DNA of 64,000 nucleotides from AC-51 sp046716145 (lineage in GTDB: Bacteria > Actinomycetota > UBA4738 > HRBIN12), in contig JBKJXU010000097.1 in the NCBI GenBank assembly GCA_046716145.1, forward strand, positions 12,323 through 76,322, given 5' to 3'. Both the position numbers and the translations under genes were made by a program. Shown piece by piece: positions 31,658 through 39,997 of the stretch. The notes under the pieces are model-generated. The model ran no database searches. It saw nothing but the letters and a program-made list of their open reading frames with translations, and was not told the origin of the DNA. Positions within the stretch are counted from its first letter, which is position 1, and the number at the start of each line of letters is the position of its first letter.

Positions 31658-33043
31658 TTGGCCTACGTACAGCCCCCCGAACGCATCACCCGGACAGTGG
31701 GCACCCGGGTCGGTACCACACCCACCGAGGTCCGCGACCGTCGCGCCGAGCGGGTCTCCACGCGCAGACTCGTCCTCGCGCTCGATATCGTCGTGCTCGG
31801 GGTCTTCGTTGCGTCGTTGCCAGGTGCGGCCGTCGCGCTCTATGCGGCACTCGCACTCCTGGGATTGAAGAGCGTCGGCGTCTACGGGGCCAGGCTGATG
31901 CCACGCGTCGGCGATGACGTCCCGCGATTGCTCGCCGCGGTCGCCGTCCCCGCCGTCGTGCTGCCGTGGGTCGCTGCGCCGGAACTGGCCGTGCAGCTCA
32001 CGACACGGATCCCCGCGCTGCTCCTGGCGCTCGTCGCCGGGCGCTCGGTCACCTATTGGATCCTGCACCGCGCTCGCGCGACGGGGCGGCGACACGAACG
32101 GGTCCTGATCGTCGGAGCCGGCGATCGCGGGCGCGACCTCGCCCGCATCCTCGTCGAGCGCCCGCGGTTCGGCCTCGAGCCGGTCGGCTTCGTGGACGAG
32201 GCCGCGATCGCACCCCTCCCCCATCCGTTGCTCGGGGGCGTCGACGACCTCCCCAAACTCGTTGCCGTGCACGGGATCGACCGCGTGATCGTCGCGGAAT
32301 GGGAGGGCGAAGACGAGGATCTGATGCACGTGCTGCGGGCCTGCACCGAACACCGGGTCCACGTGCACGTCGCGCCACGCTTGTTCCAACTCGGGACCGC
32401 CCCATCGGGGCCGTCCACGGACTGGTTGTGGACGACGCCCTTGGTGCGACTGTCCGAAACCCCGCAACGAACGCGCGCCTGGCGAGCCAAGCGCCTGATG
32501 GACATCTCGGTCGCGGCGATCCTCCTGGTGGTCTCGGCACCGCTCTGGCTCGCCGCCGCCGTCGCGATCAAGTTTTCGGGGCCGGGCCCGGTCCTGTTCC
32601 GCCAGGTCCGCTTGACGGAGGGCGGACGCCTCTTCGAAGTCCTCAAGCTCCGGACGATGCCTGTGAACGACACATCGGATACTCGATGGGGCGATGCCGG
32701 GCAACAGCCGACGCGGGTGGGTCTCCTCCTTCGGCGATCGGGCTTGGACGAGCTCCCGCAGTTGCTCAACATCATCAAGGGCGAGATGTCGCTCGTGGGA
32801 CCGCGCCCCGAACGGCCGTACTTCGTCGAGCGCTTCTCCACATCGATCGAGGGCTACCGCGACCGCCTGCGCGTCCCGGCGGGGCTCACGGGGTGGGCCC
32901 AGGTCCACGGCCTGCGCGGGGAAACCTCGATCGAGGAACGGGTGATGTTCGACAACGAGTACATCGAGTACTGGTCGTTGTGGCGCGACATCGTGATCCT
33001 CGTCCGCACGATCAAGGCCTTCGTCGTGGGCGAGGGCTCGTAG
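31658..33043 (+). CDS. Polyprenyl-phosphate sugar-1-phosphate transferase (initiating enzyme)
   Basis: A 461-residue WbaP/WcaJ-type enzyme that loads the first sugar phosphate on undecaprenyl phosphate. The N-terminus has four or so membrane helices. A CoA-binding-like domain follows (VLIVGAGDRGRDLA and VGFVDE). The C-terminal bacterial sugar transferase domain has KRLMDISVAAILLVV, VLKLRTMPVND, DELPQLLNIIKGEMSLVGPRPERP and a C-terminal VHGLRGETSIEERV. The start is TTG 31658, eight bases after GAGGAGC. This gene marks the locus as a Wzx/Wzy-type polysaccharide pathway. Confidence 0.92.
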   Translation: MAYVQPPERITRTVGTRVGTTPTEVRDRRAERVSTRRLVLALDIVVLGVFVASLPGAAVALYAALALLGLKSVGVYGARLMPRVGDDVPRLLAAVAVPAVVLPWVAAPELAVQLTTRIPALLLALVAGRSVTYWILHRARATGRRHERVLIVGAGDRGRDLARILVERPRFGLEPVGFVDEAAIAPLPHPLLGGVDDLPKLVAVHGIDRVIVAEWEGEDEDLMHVLRACTEHRVHVHVAPRLFQLGTAPSGPSTDWLWTTPLVRLSETPQRTRAWRAKRLMDISVAAILLVVSAPLWLAAAVAIKFSGPGPVLFRQVRLTEGGRLFEVLKLRTMPVNDTSDTRWGDAGQQPTRVGLLLRRSGLDELPQLLNIIKGEMSLVGPRPERPYFVERFSTSIEGYRDRLRVPAGLTGWAQVHGLRGETSIEERVMFDNEYIEYWSLWRDIVILVRTIKAFVVGEGS

Positions 33044-33062
33044 CCGGCGCCCCCTCCCCCCC

Positions 33063-34076
33063 GTGGACACGACGGTCATCATCCCCGCCCGGAACGAGGA
33101 AGCCTCCATCGAGCGCTGCCTCACCTCGGTCTTGGCGCAGGACGCGCCCGACCTGGAGGTCATCGTCATCGACGGTGCGTCGACGGATGGCACCCTCGCC
33201 GTCATCGAGGCGATCGCCGGGTCCGACCACCGCGTCCGCATCCTGCACAACCCCGACGGCGCCATCCCTGTGTCCCTGAACATGGGGCTGATGGCGGCGC
33301 ACGGACGGTGGCTCGTCCGCGTCGACGCGCATTCGACGGTGCCGCCGGGATACGTTCGCACGCTCACCGGACACCTGGCAACGGGTCGCTGGGGCGGCGT
33401 CGGAGGCCGCAAGGACGCGGATGCAAGCACACCCATGGGCGAGGCGATCGCGCTCGCTCTGGGATCCCCGGCCGGCGTGGGTGATTCCGCCTACCACTGG
33501 GCGCAGGAACCACGCCGCACGGATCACGTTCCGTTCGGCGCCTACCCGGTCGCGCTCCTGCGCACGCTGGGGGGCTGGGACGAGCGCCTGGACGCGAACG
33601 AGGACTACGAGATGGACCTGCGTATCCGCCAGGCCGGGCACGACCTCCTGCTCGACCCCGCCGTACGTATCCGCTGGCGATCCAAGGATTCGCTCGGTGC
33701 GCTGTGGCGCCAGTACCTGCGCTACGGACGCGGCAAGGCTGACGTCGCGCGACTGCACCCGGGGACCCTCGCCCCCCGCCACCTGGCCGCCCCCGCGATG
33801 GTGGCAGGCGTCTCGATGGCAGTGCTCATCGCCCCGCTCGCACCCGCGGCCGCGGCACTGCTCGCCGCCCCGTACCCGATGTTCGTGCTCGGCGCTGGCG
33901 TGTGGATCGCAGTACGAGCCGGCCGCGCATCATCGGCGCCGAGGATCGCCGCGGCCCTCGCCACGATGCACGTGGCCTGGGGGCTCGGGTATTGGCAGGG
34001 ACGCGTGCGTCCTCGGATCCGATCGCGCGCCGGGGGCGTCGCGGCGGTTCAGTCGCCCGCGGGCCCCGTCCGGTAG
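33063..34076 (+). CDS. Glycosyltransferase family 2 (ExoA-like)
   Basis: A 337-residue GT-A inverting glycosyltransferase. The N-terminal nucleotide-sugar region is TVIIPARNEEASIERCL, with VIDGASTDGT and the metal-binding VRVDAHS. The acceptor region has DANEDYEMDLRIRQAG. Two or three C-terminal hydrophobic helices (about 240-300) anchor it to the membrane, as in ExoA of succinoglycan synthesis. The GTG start lies 17 bases after the previous stop. The 3' end overlaps sulfotransferase 3 by 28 bases on the opposite strand. Confidence 0.87.
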   Translation: MDTTVIIPARNEEASIERCLTSVLAQDAPDLEVIVIDGASTDGTLAVIEAIAGSDHRVRILHNPDGAIPVSLNMGLMAAHGRWLVRVDAHSTVPPGYVRTLTGHLATGRWGGVGGRKDADASTPMGEAIALALGSPAGVGDSAYHWAQEPRRTDHVPFGAYPVALLRTLGGWDERLDANEDYEMDLRIRQAGHDLLLDPAVRIRWRSKDSLGALWRQYLRYGRGKADVARLHPGTLAPRHLAAPAMVAGVSMAVLIAPLAPAAAALLAAPYPMFVLGAGVWIAVRAGRASSAPRIAAALATMHVAWGLGYWQGRVRPRIRSRAGGVAAVQSPAGPVR

Positions 34077-34990
34077 CCACGCGCCTCCAGGTGCCCGCCG
34101 ATCGCTTCCTCGAGCTGCTCCACCTGGCGAACCGTGAGATCGCCCCGGAACGCCTCGCGCCGCCCGGTGGCCACGGGGTAGGCCTCGAACGCGGCCTCGA
34201 ACCGCTCATCCCATGCAAGCCCCGCGGTCTCCAGGATGGCCGGCCAGTGCGTTCGGGGCTCAGCGACCAGATCCTCGTAGCGCAGCTCGAGCCACCGATC
34301 ATCGCCGACCTCCTCGCGCGCGGCGTCGAAGGCGTCCATCAGGATCCGCCACTCGAGGCCCGCCAGCGTGATGAGAGACCGGTCGTGCTTCGCCCAGATC
34401 TCCGCGAGCTCCGGTGAGAGATCGCCGAAGCCCCAGCCGGGTACACCCAGGCGTCCCTTCCACCATGGCCGCTGTACGATCGACGATGCCACGGCCCGGC
34501 CGTCACGGACCACGTGGAGGAACCGCGCTTCCGGCATGACCGCGTGGATGAACCGAGCACGAGGCCACCCCGTGAACTTGTGCATGAAGACCGGCGTGCC
34601 CTGCGCCTGCGCACGCTCGGTGAAGAACGTGCGGAAACGCGCGGCGAGCCAGGGCGTGACATCGTCCGCGTTCAGATCGCGGAACGGCTCCGACACGATC
34701 GGCGACAGGTGCCTGTCGATCAGCCGGTAGGCCTCCGACGGACCGAAGTGAACGTGCTCGGCGAGCGTGTACCGGCGGTGCTTGAGGTAGGCGCTGTCGC
34801 GACGCGCGAGCGACCCGGACACGACGCGAGCCAACGCTCGGTTCGCCCTCCCCTTCGGGTTGAACGCCGAGAGCGCCATGTCGACGTTCGAGATGTACCC
34901 GACGTCCGGATGGTGGGCGATGAGTTCCTGCACGAGCGTCGAACCGCACCGGCCGGTCACGATGATGAACAGGAAGCGTGGATCGCTCAC
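34049..34990 (-). CDS. PAPS-dependent sulfotransferase 3
   Basis: A 313-residue sulfotransferase. The 5'-phosphosulfate loop is IIVTGRCGSTLVQEL (Arg14, Ser17, Thr18) and the 3' loop is HVVRDGRAVASSIV. YEDLVAEPRTHW matches the end of the conserved domain. The start is GTG 34990, overlapping the upstream CelD-like gene as GTGA. The three sulfotransferases are divergent from one another, which suggests three distinct acceptor positions or substrates. It shares a transcript with the acyltransferase. Confidence 0.88.
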   Translation of the reverse strand: MSDPRFLFIIVTGRCGSTLVQELIAHHPDVGYISNVDMALSAFNPKGRANRALARVVSGSLARRDSAYLKHRRYTLAEHVHFGPSEAYRLIDRHLSPIVSEPFRDLNADDVTPWLAARFRTFFTERAQAQGTPVFMHKFTGWPRARFIHAVMPEARFLHVVRDGRAVASSIVQRPWWKGRLGVPGWGFGDLSPELAEIWAKHDRSLITLAGLEWRILMDAFDAAREEVGDDRWLELRYEDLVAEPRTHWPAILETAGLAWDERFEAAFEAYPVATGRREAFRGDLTVRQVEQLEEAIGGHLEARGYRTGPAGD

Positions 34991-36135
34991 GACCCCCCCT
35001 CCCCCGAACGGCTCGCTGCCCGGGACTTCAACCATGCCTTCGCGGAGGCCGGAACCCTGTTCCGCACGCCATCAGCCACGAACGAGGGGGCGACACCGAC
35101 CCACGTCCGAGGTGAAGCCGCAGCGCGCGAAGGCACCAGGCGGACCCAATCGAGGTCCTCCGCGTGGTCGGTGAACCGGGCCTTGTACCCCTGCCGGCCC
35201 GCTCCGAGGCCCACGGACGTGTCACCGGACGCCCACGCATGCTCGATCGCGGCCAGGAGCGTCACCATCGCCGGAGAGTACCGCGCGAACCGATCGTCGA
35301 AGCCACCGAGCCAGTAGCCCGCCCGGCCGCCGGCGCAGATGAACAGATGCGAGGAGATCGTCTCGCCGCCGAGGTCCACGGACCACAGGCGGAAGCGCCC
35401 GGACGGCAGGAGTTCCTCGGCCAGGTCCGCCAGGAAGGCGCCCGTCGCGGGCCTGAGCCGGCCGGAGCCGCCCCTCCACTCCCAGCGGCTCTCGTGCAGC
35501 CGCTCGAACGCAGCCAGATCCGCGTGAGCCTGCCCCACGCTCGCCGACAGACGCACCACGGCACCCTCGGCCTCCAGTTGACGGCGACGGCGCCGGAGCG
35601 TCTGCCGGAAGTTCGTGCTCTTGGCCGCCATCCAGTCGTCGAAGGACGTGCCCGCCATCACGATCGTCGGCAGGGGCCGGCGCGCCTCGCGCTGCAGGAC
35701 CGCCCCGCCCGGCCACCCACGACGCAGCGCCTGCGGCCAGGGCGAGCTCGCGGGCACGCCGTCGAGGTGGACCGCGTGCAGACGCGGCCGGGCCTCCGCG
35801 AGCCCCCCCGCGATCGCAGCGGCGACCTCGCGCTCACGCCCAGCCGCGGCGAGCGGGCCGAGAGGGGTTCCCCCGTAGCGGGCTGCCAGGAGCCGGCCAT
35901 GCCAGGTACCGGCCGTCTCGCGAACGAGGTGGAACGCCCCGAGCCCGACCAGTTCATCGCCATCGCGGACCGCGAACACCCGCAGATGGGCGCCGGGTGG
36001 GGCGAGATGACGCCACCACGCGAGCATCCACGCCGGTCCCGCGTAGGGCAGACCGAGGCCCACGGCGAGTCCGTCCCACTCGTGGAGGAGCCCCGGAAGG
36101 TCTTCCTCGCGCTCGAACGTCGTCGTGTGCAGCAC
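34987..36135 (-). CDS. CelD/BcsL-type GNAT acyltransferase
   Basis: A 382-residue protein with two GNAT-like halves, as in the CelD/BcsL family linked to cellulose and exopolysaccharide synthesis and related to FemAB. Recognisable segments are GPAWMLAWWRHLAPP near the N-terminus, then STNFRQTLRRRRRQLEAEG, the typical LHESRW, and AGYWLGGFDDRFARYSPAMVT. It probably transfers an acyl or aminoacyl group to a sugar. It is upstream of and coupled to sulfotransferase 3, so both modifications may act on the same product. Confidence 0.82.
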   Translation of the reverse strand: MLHTTTFEREEDLPGLLHEWDGLAVGLGLPYAGPAWMLAWWRHLAPPGAHLRVFAVRDGDELVGLGAFHLVRETAGTWHGRLLAARYGGTPLGPLAAAGREREVAAAIAGGLAEARPRLHAVHLDGVPASSPWPQALRRGWPGGAVLQREARRPLPTIVMAGTSFDDWMAAKSTNFRQTLRRRRRQLEAEGAVVRLSASVGQAHADLAAFERLHESRWEWRGGSGRLRPATGAFLADLAEELLPSGRFRLWSVDLGGETISSHLFICAGGRAGYWLGGFDDRFARYSPAMVTLLAAIEHAWASGDTSVGLGAGRQGYKARFTDHAEDLDWVRLVPSRAAASPRTWVGVAPSFVADGVRNRVPASAKAWLKSRAASRSGEGGS

Positions 36136-36207
36136 CGTTCTCCCATCGACAAGGCGTCCGAGCGAGGTTAGCGGGCCGGGCGGGCCGGCACGCCCGCCCC
36201 CTGGCGT

Positions 36208-37617
36208 TCAGGAATCGAATCCGAGCCCGACCGCGTCGAGCAGGCGAAGCCATGGACCCCGGCGCCCCTGCCGGCGGTCGGCCCGAGCCAGCGCCCGGCG
36301 CGTGAGCCACACACCCGCCGATCGCAACGGCTCCGGCGGGAACGGCAGTGGCTTCGTCCGTACCATCCGCAGGCGCGTGCGCTCCGTGTCACGTCCGTCC
36401 ACCAGGTCGAGCGCCACGCGGGCGCCCCAGCGCGTCGCCCCGACACCGAGACCCGTGTAGCCGGCCGCATAGGCCACACGCCCGTCCAACTCGGTGCCGA
36501 AGAAGACACAGAACCGGCTGCACGTGTCGATCGCCCCGGCCCAGGCGTGGGTGAACCTCACGCCTTGCAGTTGCGGGAATGTCTGGAAGAACTGGCTCGC
36601 CAACAGACGGTAGGTCTGGGGACGCCGCTCGAGTTTGGGTCTGACGCCGTTGCGCCAGTGATAGATGGCGTCGTACCCACCCCAGAGGATCCGGTCGTCG
36701 CGGGTGAGCCGGTAGTAGTGGAACTGGTTGCCCATATCTGCCAGGCCCTGCCGGTTGCGCCACCCGATGGCGTCCATCTGTGCCTTCGACAGCGGCTCGG
36801 TCATCAAGACGTAGTCGTAGACTGGCACGACGTAGCTGCGTATGCGGCGAACGAGCGGTGGGAACGCGTTCGTCCCGAGCACCACCCTGCGCGCGTGGAC
36901 CCGGCCTCGCCCCGTGGCGAGCGATACGCCGTCACCCTCCGGCGACATCGCGTGCACGGGGGTGAACTCGTGGATCCGCACCCCGAGCCCCGCCGCGGCC
37001 TCGGCGAGCCCCCATGCGAGCCGTGCAGGGTCCACCTGCGCGCCGAGGCCCTTGATCCACATCCCCCCGAGATAGGTGGGGGAGCCGACCTCCGCTCGCA
37101 CCGCCTCCTCATCGAAGAGGACCGATCCATGACCGTGCGCCACCGCTCGCTCGACGGCGTGCGCGCACCACTGCACCTCGTGCGGCTCGCGCGCGACCAT
37201 GAGGGTCCCTGTCGGCTCCCAGTCACAGTCGATGTCGTAGCGCTCGAGCGTGTCGCGCAACCCGTCGAATGCCGCCCGGCCTTGCCGATCGATCTCGTCG
37301 ATCTCGTCGGGGAAACGCCGGATCCCGTTGGGAAGCCCGTGGGTCAGCGAGGCTTCGCAGAAGCCACCGTTCCGGCCGCTCCCCCCGAAGGCGATCCGCT
37401 CGCCTTCCACGAGGATCACGTCGCGTCCGGGGTCTTCCTCCTTCGCGTGGATCGCTGTCCAGAGCCCGGTGAACCCGCCTCCGACGACGGCCAGGTCCGC
37501 GGAGGTATCGCCCGCGAGCGGCGGCCGAGGCTCCGGGCGGTCGGTTCGATCGAGCCAGAACGGCACGGGGGAAGCGTCGGCGAGCGCCGCGTCGATCCAC
37601 GGCTCGGACGACGTCAC
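36208..37617 (-). CDS. FAD-dependent oxidoreductase (DAO family)
   Basis: A 469-residue D-amino-acid-oxidase-like flavoprotein resembling gamma-glutamylputrescine oxidase. It has the Rossmann motif DLAVVGGGFTGLWTAIHAKE, a Glu at the strand-two end (VILVEGERIAFG), SGRNGGFCEAS and a C-terminal YAAGYTGLGVGATRWGA. The GTG start overlaps the stop of the upstream cupin gene (GTGA). This pair is commonly seen in amine or amino-acid catabolism and has no obvious tie to the polysaccharide. Substrate uncertain. Confidence 0.85.
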   Translation of the reverse strand: MTSSEPWIDAALADASPVPFWLDRTDRPEPRPPLAGDTSADLAVVGGGFTGLWTAIHAKEEDPGRDVILVEGERIAFGGSGRNGGFCEASLTHGLPNGIRRFPDEIDEIDRQGRAAFDGLRDTLERYDIDCDWEPTGTLMVAREPHEVQWCAHAVERAVAHGHGSVLFDEEAVRAEVGSPTYLGGMWIKGLGAQVDPARLAWGLAEAAAGLGVRIHEFTPVHAMSPEGDGVSLATGRGRVHARRVVLGTNAFPPLVRRIRSYVVPVYDYVLMTEPLSKAQMDAIGWRNRQGLADMGNQFHYYRLTRDDRILWGGYDAIYHWRNGVRPKLERRPQTYRLLASQFFQTFPQLQGVRFTHAWAGAIDTCSRFCVFFGTELDGRVAYAAGYTGLGVGATRWGARVALDLVDGRDTERTRLRMVRTKPLPFPPEPLRSAGVWLTRRALARADRRQGRRGPWLRLLDAVGLGFDS

Positions 37618-37991
37618 CCGCTCACGTCCGCCAGGGTGATCTGATAGACCTTGCGGAGCGTTTCGTGCACCGTCCAGCGGGTCCGCGCCCCGCGCGCGAG
37701 CACCGCCATGTCGCCCGGTTCGACCTCCAAGGTCTCCCCGCCCTCGACCTCGATGGTCGCCCTCCCGTGGACGACGATGAAGACCTCGTCTTGCTCCACG
37801 TCGATCACGGTGCCTTCCGTGATCTCCCACACGCCTCGGAGCACGCGGCCGTCGGCGGAGGACCAGAGCAGCGCTTCGGTCACCCTGGGCGAGCCTTCCA
37901 GCACGGTGGCGGGATCGAGGACGCCCTCATCCAGGACGAGGTCGGCGACGTGGATCGCGAACGTGCTTCCGGGTCCGGCGGGCTCAGGCAC
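37614..37991 (-). CDS. Cupin domain protein
   Basis: A 125-residue single-domain cupin of the DUF861 (EutQ/ureidoglycine aminohydrolase-like) kind. The pattern VLRGVWEITEGTVIDVEQDEVFIVVHGRATIEVEGGETLEVEPGD is the usual cupin pair of motifs, with few His residues, so the metal site may be reduced. It is coupled to the FAD oxidoreductase by GTGA. A shared pathway is likely, but the substrate cannot be stated. Confidence 0.78.
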   Translation of the reverse strand: MPEPAGPGSTFAIHVADLVLDEGVLDPATVLEGSPRVTEALLWSSADGRVLRGVWEITEGTVIDVEQDEVFIVVHGRATIEVEGGETLEVEPGDMAVLARGARTRWTVHETLRKVYQITLADVSG

Positions 37992-38048
37992 GCGCGAGAG
38001 GCTACCCCGAGATCTTGAGCTCCGACCGATCCGCTCGGTCGAGCTCCG

Positions 38049-38993
38049 TCAAACCCCCTTGAGGTACGCGACCGTCTCCGCGAGCCCATCCTCGAGGTGG
38101 GTCCAAGGTTTCCATGCGATCGCGCTCGAGGCGCTCGCGATGTCCAGAGCGCTCCGGCGGAGCTCCCCGGACGGCAGCGCGCCGTGCTCGGGGTCGCCCG
38201 CGAACCCCGTGATGTCCGCGAGGAGGCGGTACAGACCGTTCACGCTGGTCTCGAGTCCCGTCCCGATGTTCACGGTCTTGCCCGAGCCACGATCCATCGC
38301 CTGGGCGAACGCGTGCACGACATCGTCCACGAACACGTAGTCCCGCGTCTGGTTGCCATCGCCGAAGATGACGGGGGTCTTCCCGGCGAGCATCGCCGAG
38401 GCGAACAGCGCGATCACGCCGGCCTCGCCGAACGGATCCTGGCGGGGTCCGTAGACGTTGGCCAACGCCAGGGCCGTGAAGTCCAGGCCCCGGTACCGCT
38501 GGAAGAAGGCGAGGTAGTCGAGGACCACCTTCTTCGAGACACCGTACGGGCTGAGGGGATGTGAGCTCTGGGCGGCCGATTCCTTCGCCGGGATCCGCTT
38601 GGGCTCGCCGTAGAGGGTTCCACCGCTCGCGGCGAAGACCACCTTGCGCACGCCCACCGCGTGTGCGCACGTCAGCAGGTTGAGCGTGCCCATGATGTTG
38701 ACGCTGGCGTCGTGCGATGGATCCTCCAGCGAAGGCCGCACCCCCGCCTGGGCGGCGAGGTGGAAGACGACCTCGGGGCGATGACGCTCGAAGAGGGGAA
38801 GCAGGCCCTCGGCTCGCACGTCCATGTTGAAGAAGGTGTAGGCCTTGCCGTAGCCGCGAGCCTCCGCGAGGTTGGCGATCCGTCCCGTGGACAGGTCGTC
38901 CACCGCGATCACGCGATGGTCTTCAGCCAGGAGCCGGTCGGCCAGGTTGGAGCCGATGAACCCGGCCCCCCCGGTCACCAGGACGGTCGTCAC
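38049..38993 (-). CDS. NAD-dependent epimerase, UDP-glucose 4-epimerase-like
   Basis: A 314-residue extended short-chain dehydrogenase. The N-terminal NAD site is VTGGAGFIGSNLADRL, and the catalytic segment is YGVSKK (Tyr and Lys of YxxxK) after the Ser/Thr loop FAASGGTLYGE. ANVYGPRQDP and RDYVFVDDV are typical of GalE-like enzymes. It would supply galactose or uronic-acid-type nucleotide sugars for the polysaccharide. GTG 38993 overlaps the tsaD stop (GTGA). It is the boundary between the polysaccharide block and the t6A genes. Confidence 0.85.
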   Translation of the reverse strand: MTTVLVTGGAGFIGSNLADRLLAEDHRVIAVDDLSTGRIANLAEARGYGKAYTFFNMDVRAEGLLPLFERHRPEVVFHLAAQAGVRPSLEDPSHDASVNIMGTLNLLTCAHAVGVRKVVFAASGGTLYGEPKRIPAKESAAQSSHPLSPYGVSKKVVLDYLAFFQRYRGLDFTALALANVYGPRQDPFGEAGVIALFASAMLAGKTPVIFGDGNQTRDYVFVDDVVHAFAQAMDRGSGKTVNIGTGLETSVNGLYRLLADITGFAGDPEHGALPSGELRRSALDIASASSAIAWKPWTHLEDGLAETVAYLKGV

Positions 38994-39997
38994 GGCGCCA
39001 ACCTTAGGTTGGGATCCGCGGCGATGTCCAACGAGGTTCGTTCCCCGCGAGCCAACCTCGCCGCCCCCACGCACGCGATCATCGCAGCGTTGTCCGTGCA
39101 GAGGTCGAGCGGCGGGACGAAGATCTGCAGGCCCGCGGCCGCTCCGTCGGCCAGGAGCCGCTCCCGCAGACGGCTGTTCGCGACGACTCCACCTCCGAGC
39201 AGGACCGTCCCGACGCCGCAGGTATGGGCCGCTTCGATGGTCTTGCTCACCTGTACGTCGACGATCGCCTCTTGGAACGACGCCGCGATGTCGGGCAGGT
39301 GAAGGTCTCTCCCCGCCGCCTGCTCGGCCTGCACGTACCGGAGCACGGCCGTCTTGAGGCCACTCAACGAGAAATCCAGGTCCGAGGAGCCTGCCATCGC
39401 GCGCGGGAACGCGATCGCCGCGGGGTCACCGTCGCGCGCCATCGCGTCGATGGCGGGACCACCGGGGAATCCGAGACCGAGGAGGCGGGCCACCTTGTCG
39501 AACGCCTCCCCGGCGGCGTCGTCGAGCGTCTGTCCCAGGAGCTCGTGATGGTGCACCTGCGCGACGTGGACGAGCATCGTGTGGCCGCCGCTCACGATGA
39601 GGGCGACGTAGGGGGGCTCGAGCATGCCGTGCACCAGGAAGTTGGCCCAGTAGTGCCCCTCCAGGTGGTTCACCCCGATCAACGGGACCCCGGTCGCGAG
39701 TGCGATCGACTTCGCCGCGGCCATCCCGACCAGCAACGCCCCCACCAAGCCCGGCCCGACGGTCACAGCCACCCCGTCCAGATCGCCGAAATCCACCTCA
39801 GCCGCGCCGAGGGCTTCTTCGAGCAGCGGGTTGAGCGCCTCGACGTGTGCCCTCGCGGCCACCTCCGGGACGACGCCCCCGAACCGTTCGTGCAGGTGCA
39901 CCTGGGCCGCGATGAGGTTGGACCGGACGGTGGAGCCATCCTCCAGGACGGCGACGGCGGTTTCGTCGCACGAGGTCTCGATGCCGAGGGTGATCAC
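38990..39997 (-). CDS. tsaD: tRNA N6-adenosine threonylcarbamoyltransferase TsaD
   Basis: TsaD transfers threonylcarbamoyl to A37 of ANN-decoding tRNAs, with TsaB and TsaE. The 335-residue protein has ETSCDETAVAV at the N-terminus, the metal-binding His pair in GVNHLEGHYWAN, and the ASKH-fold phosphate loops GPGLVGALL and SGGHTMLVHV. GTG 39997 is chosen because it overlaps the rimI stop (GTGA) and gives a normal N-terminus; the longer open frame lies inside rimI. It belongs to the tsaE-tsaB-rimI-tsaD operon. Confidence 0.96.
   Translation of the reverse strand: MITLGIETSCDETAVAVLEDGSTVRSNLIAAQVHLHERFGGVVPEVAARAHVEALNPLLEEALGAAEVDFGDLDGVAVTVGPGLVGALLVGMAAAKSIALATGVPLIGVNHLEGHYWANFLVHGMLEPPYVALIVSGGHTMLVHVAQVHHHELLGQTLDDAAGEAFDKVARLLGLGFPGGPAIDAMARDGDPAAIAFPRAMAGSSDLDFSLSGLKTAVLRYVQAEQAAGRDLHLPDIAASFQEAIVDVQVSKTIEAAHTCGVGTVLLGGGVVANSRLRERLLADGAAAGLQIFVPPLDLCTDNAAMIACVGAARLARGERTSLDIAADPNLRLAP

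Noticed and set aside
16251..38993. Recent horizontal transfer of the glycan locus
   Set aside because: Base composition and codon use look like the neighbours, and no integrase, transposase or flanking direct repeat was seen.
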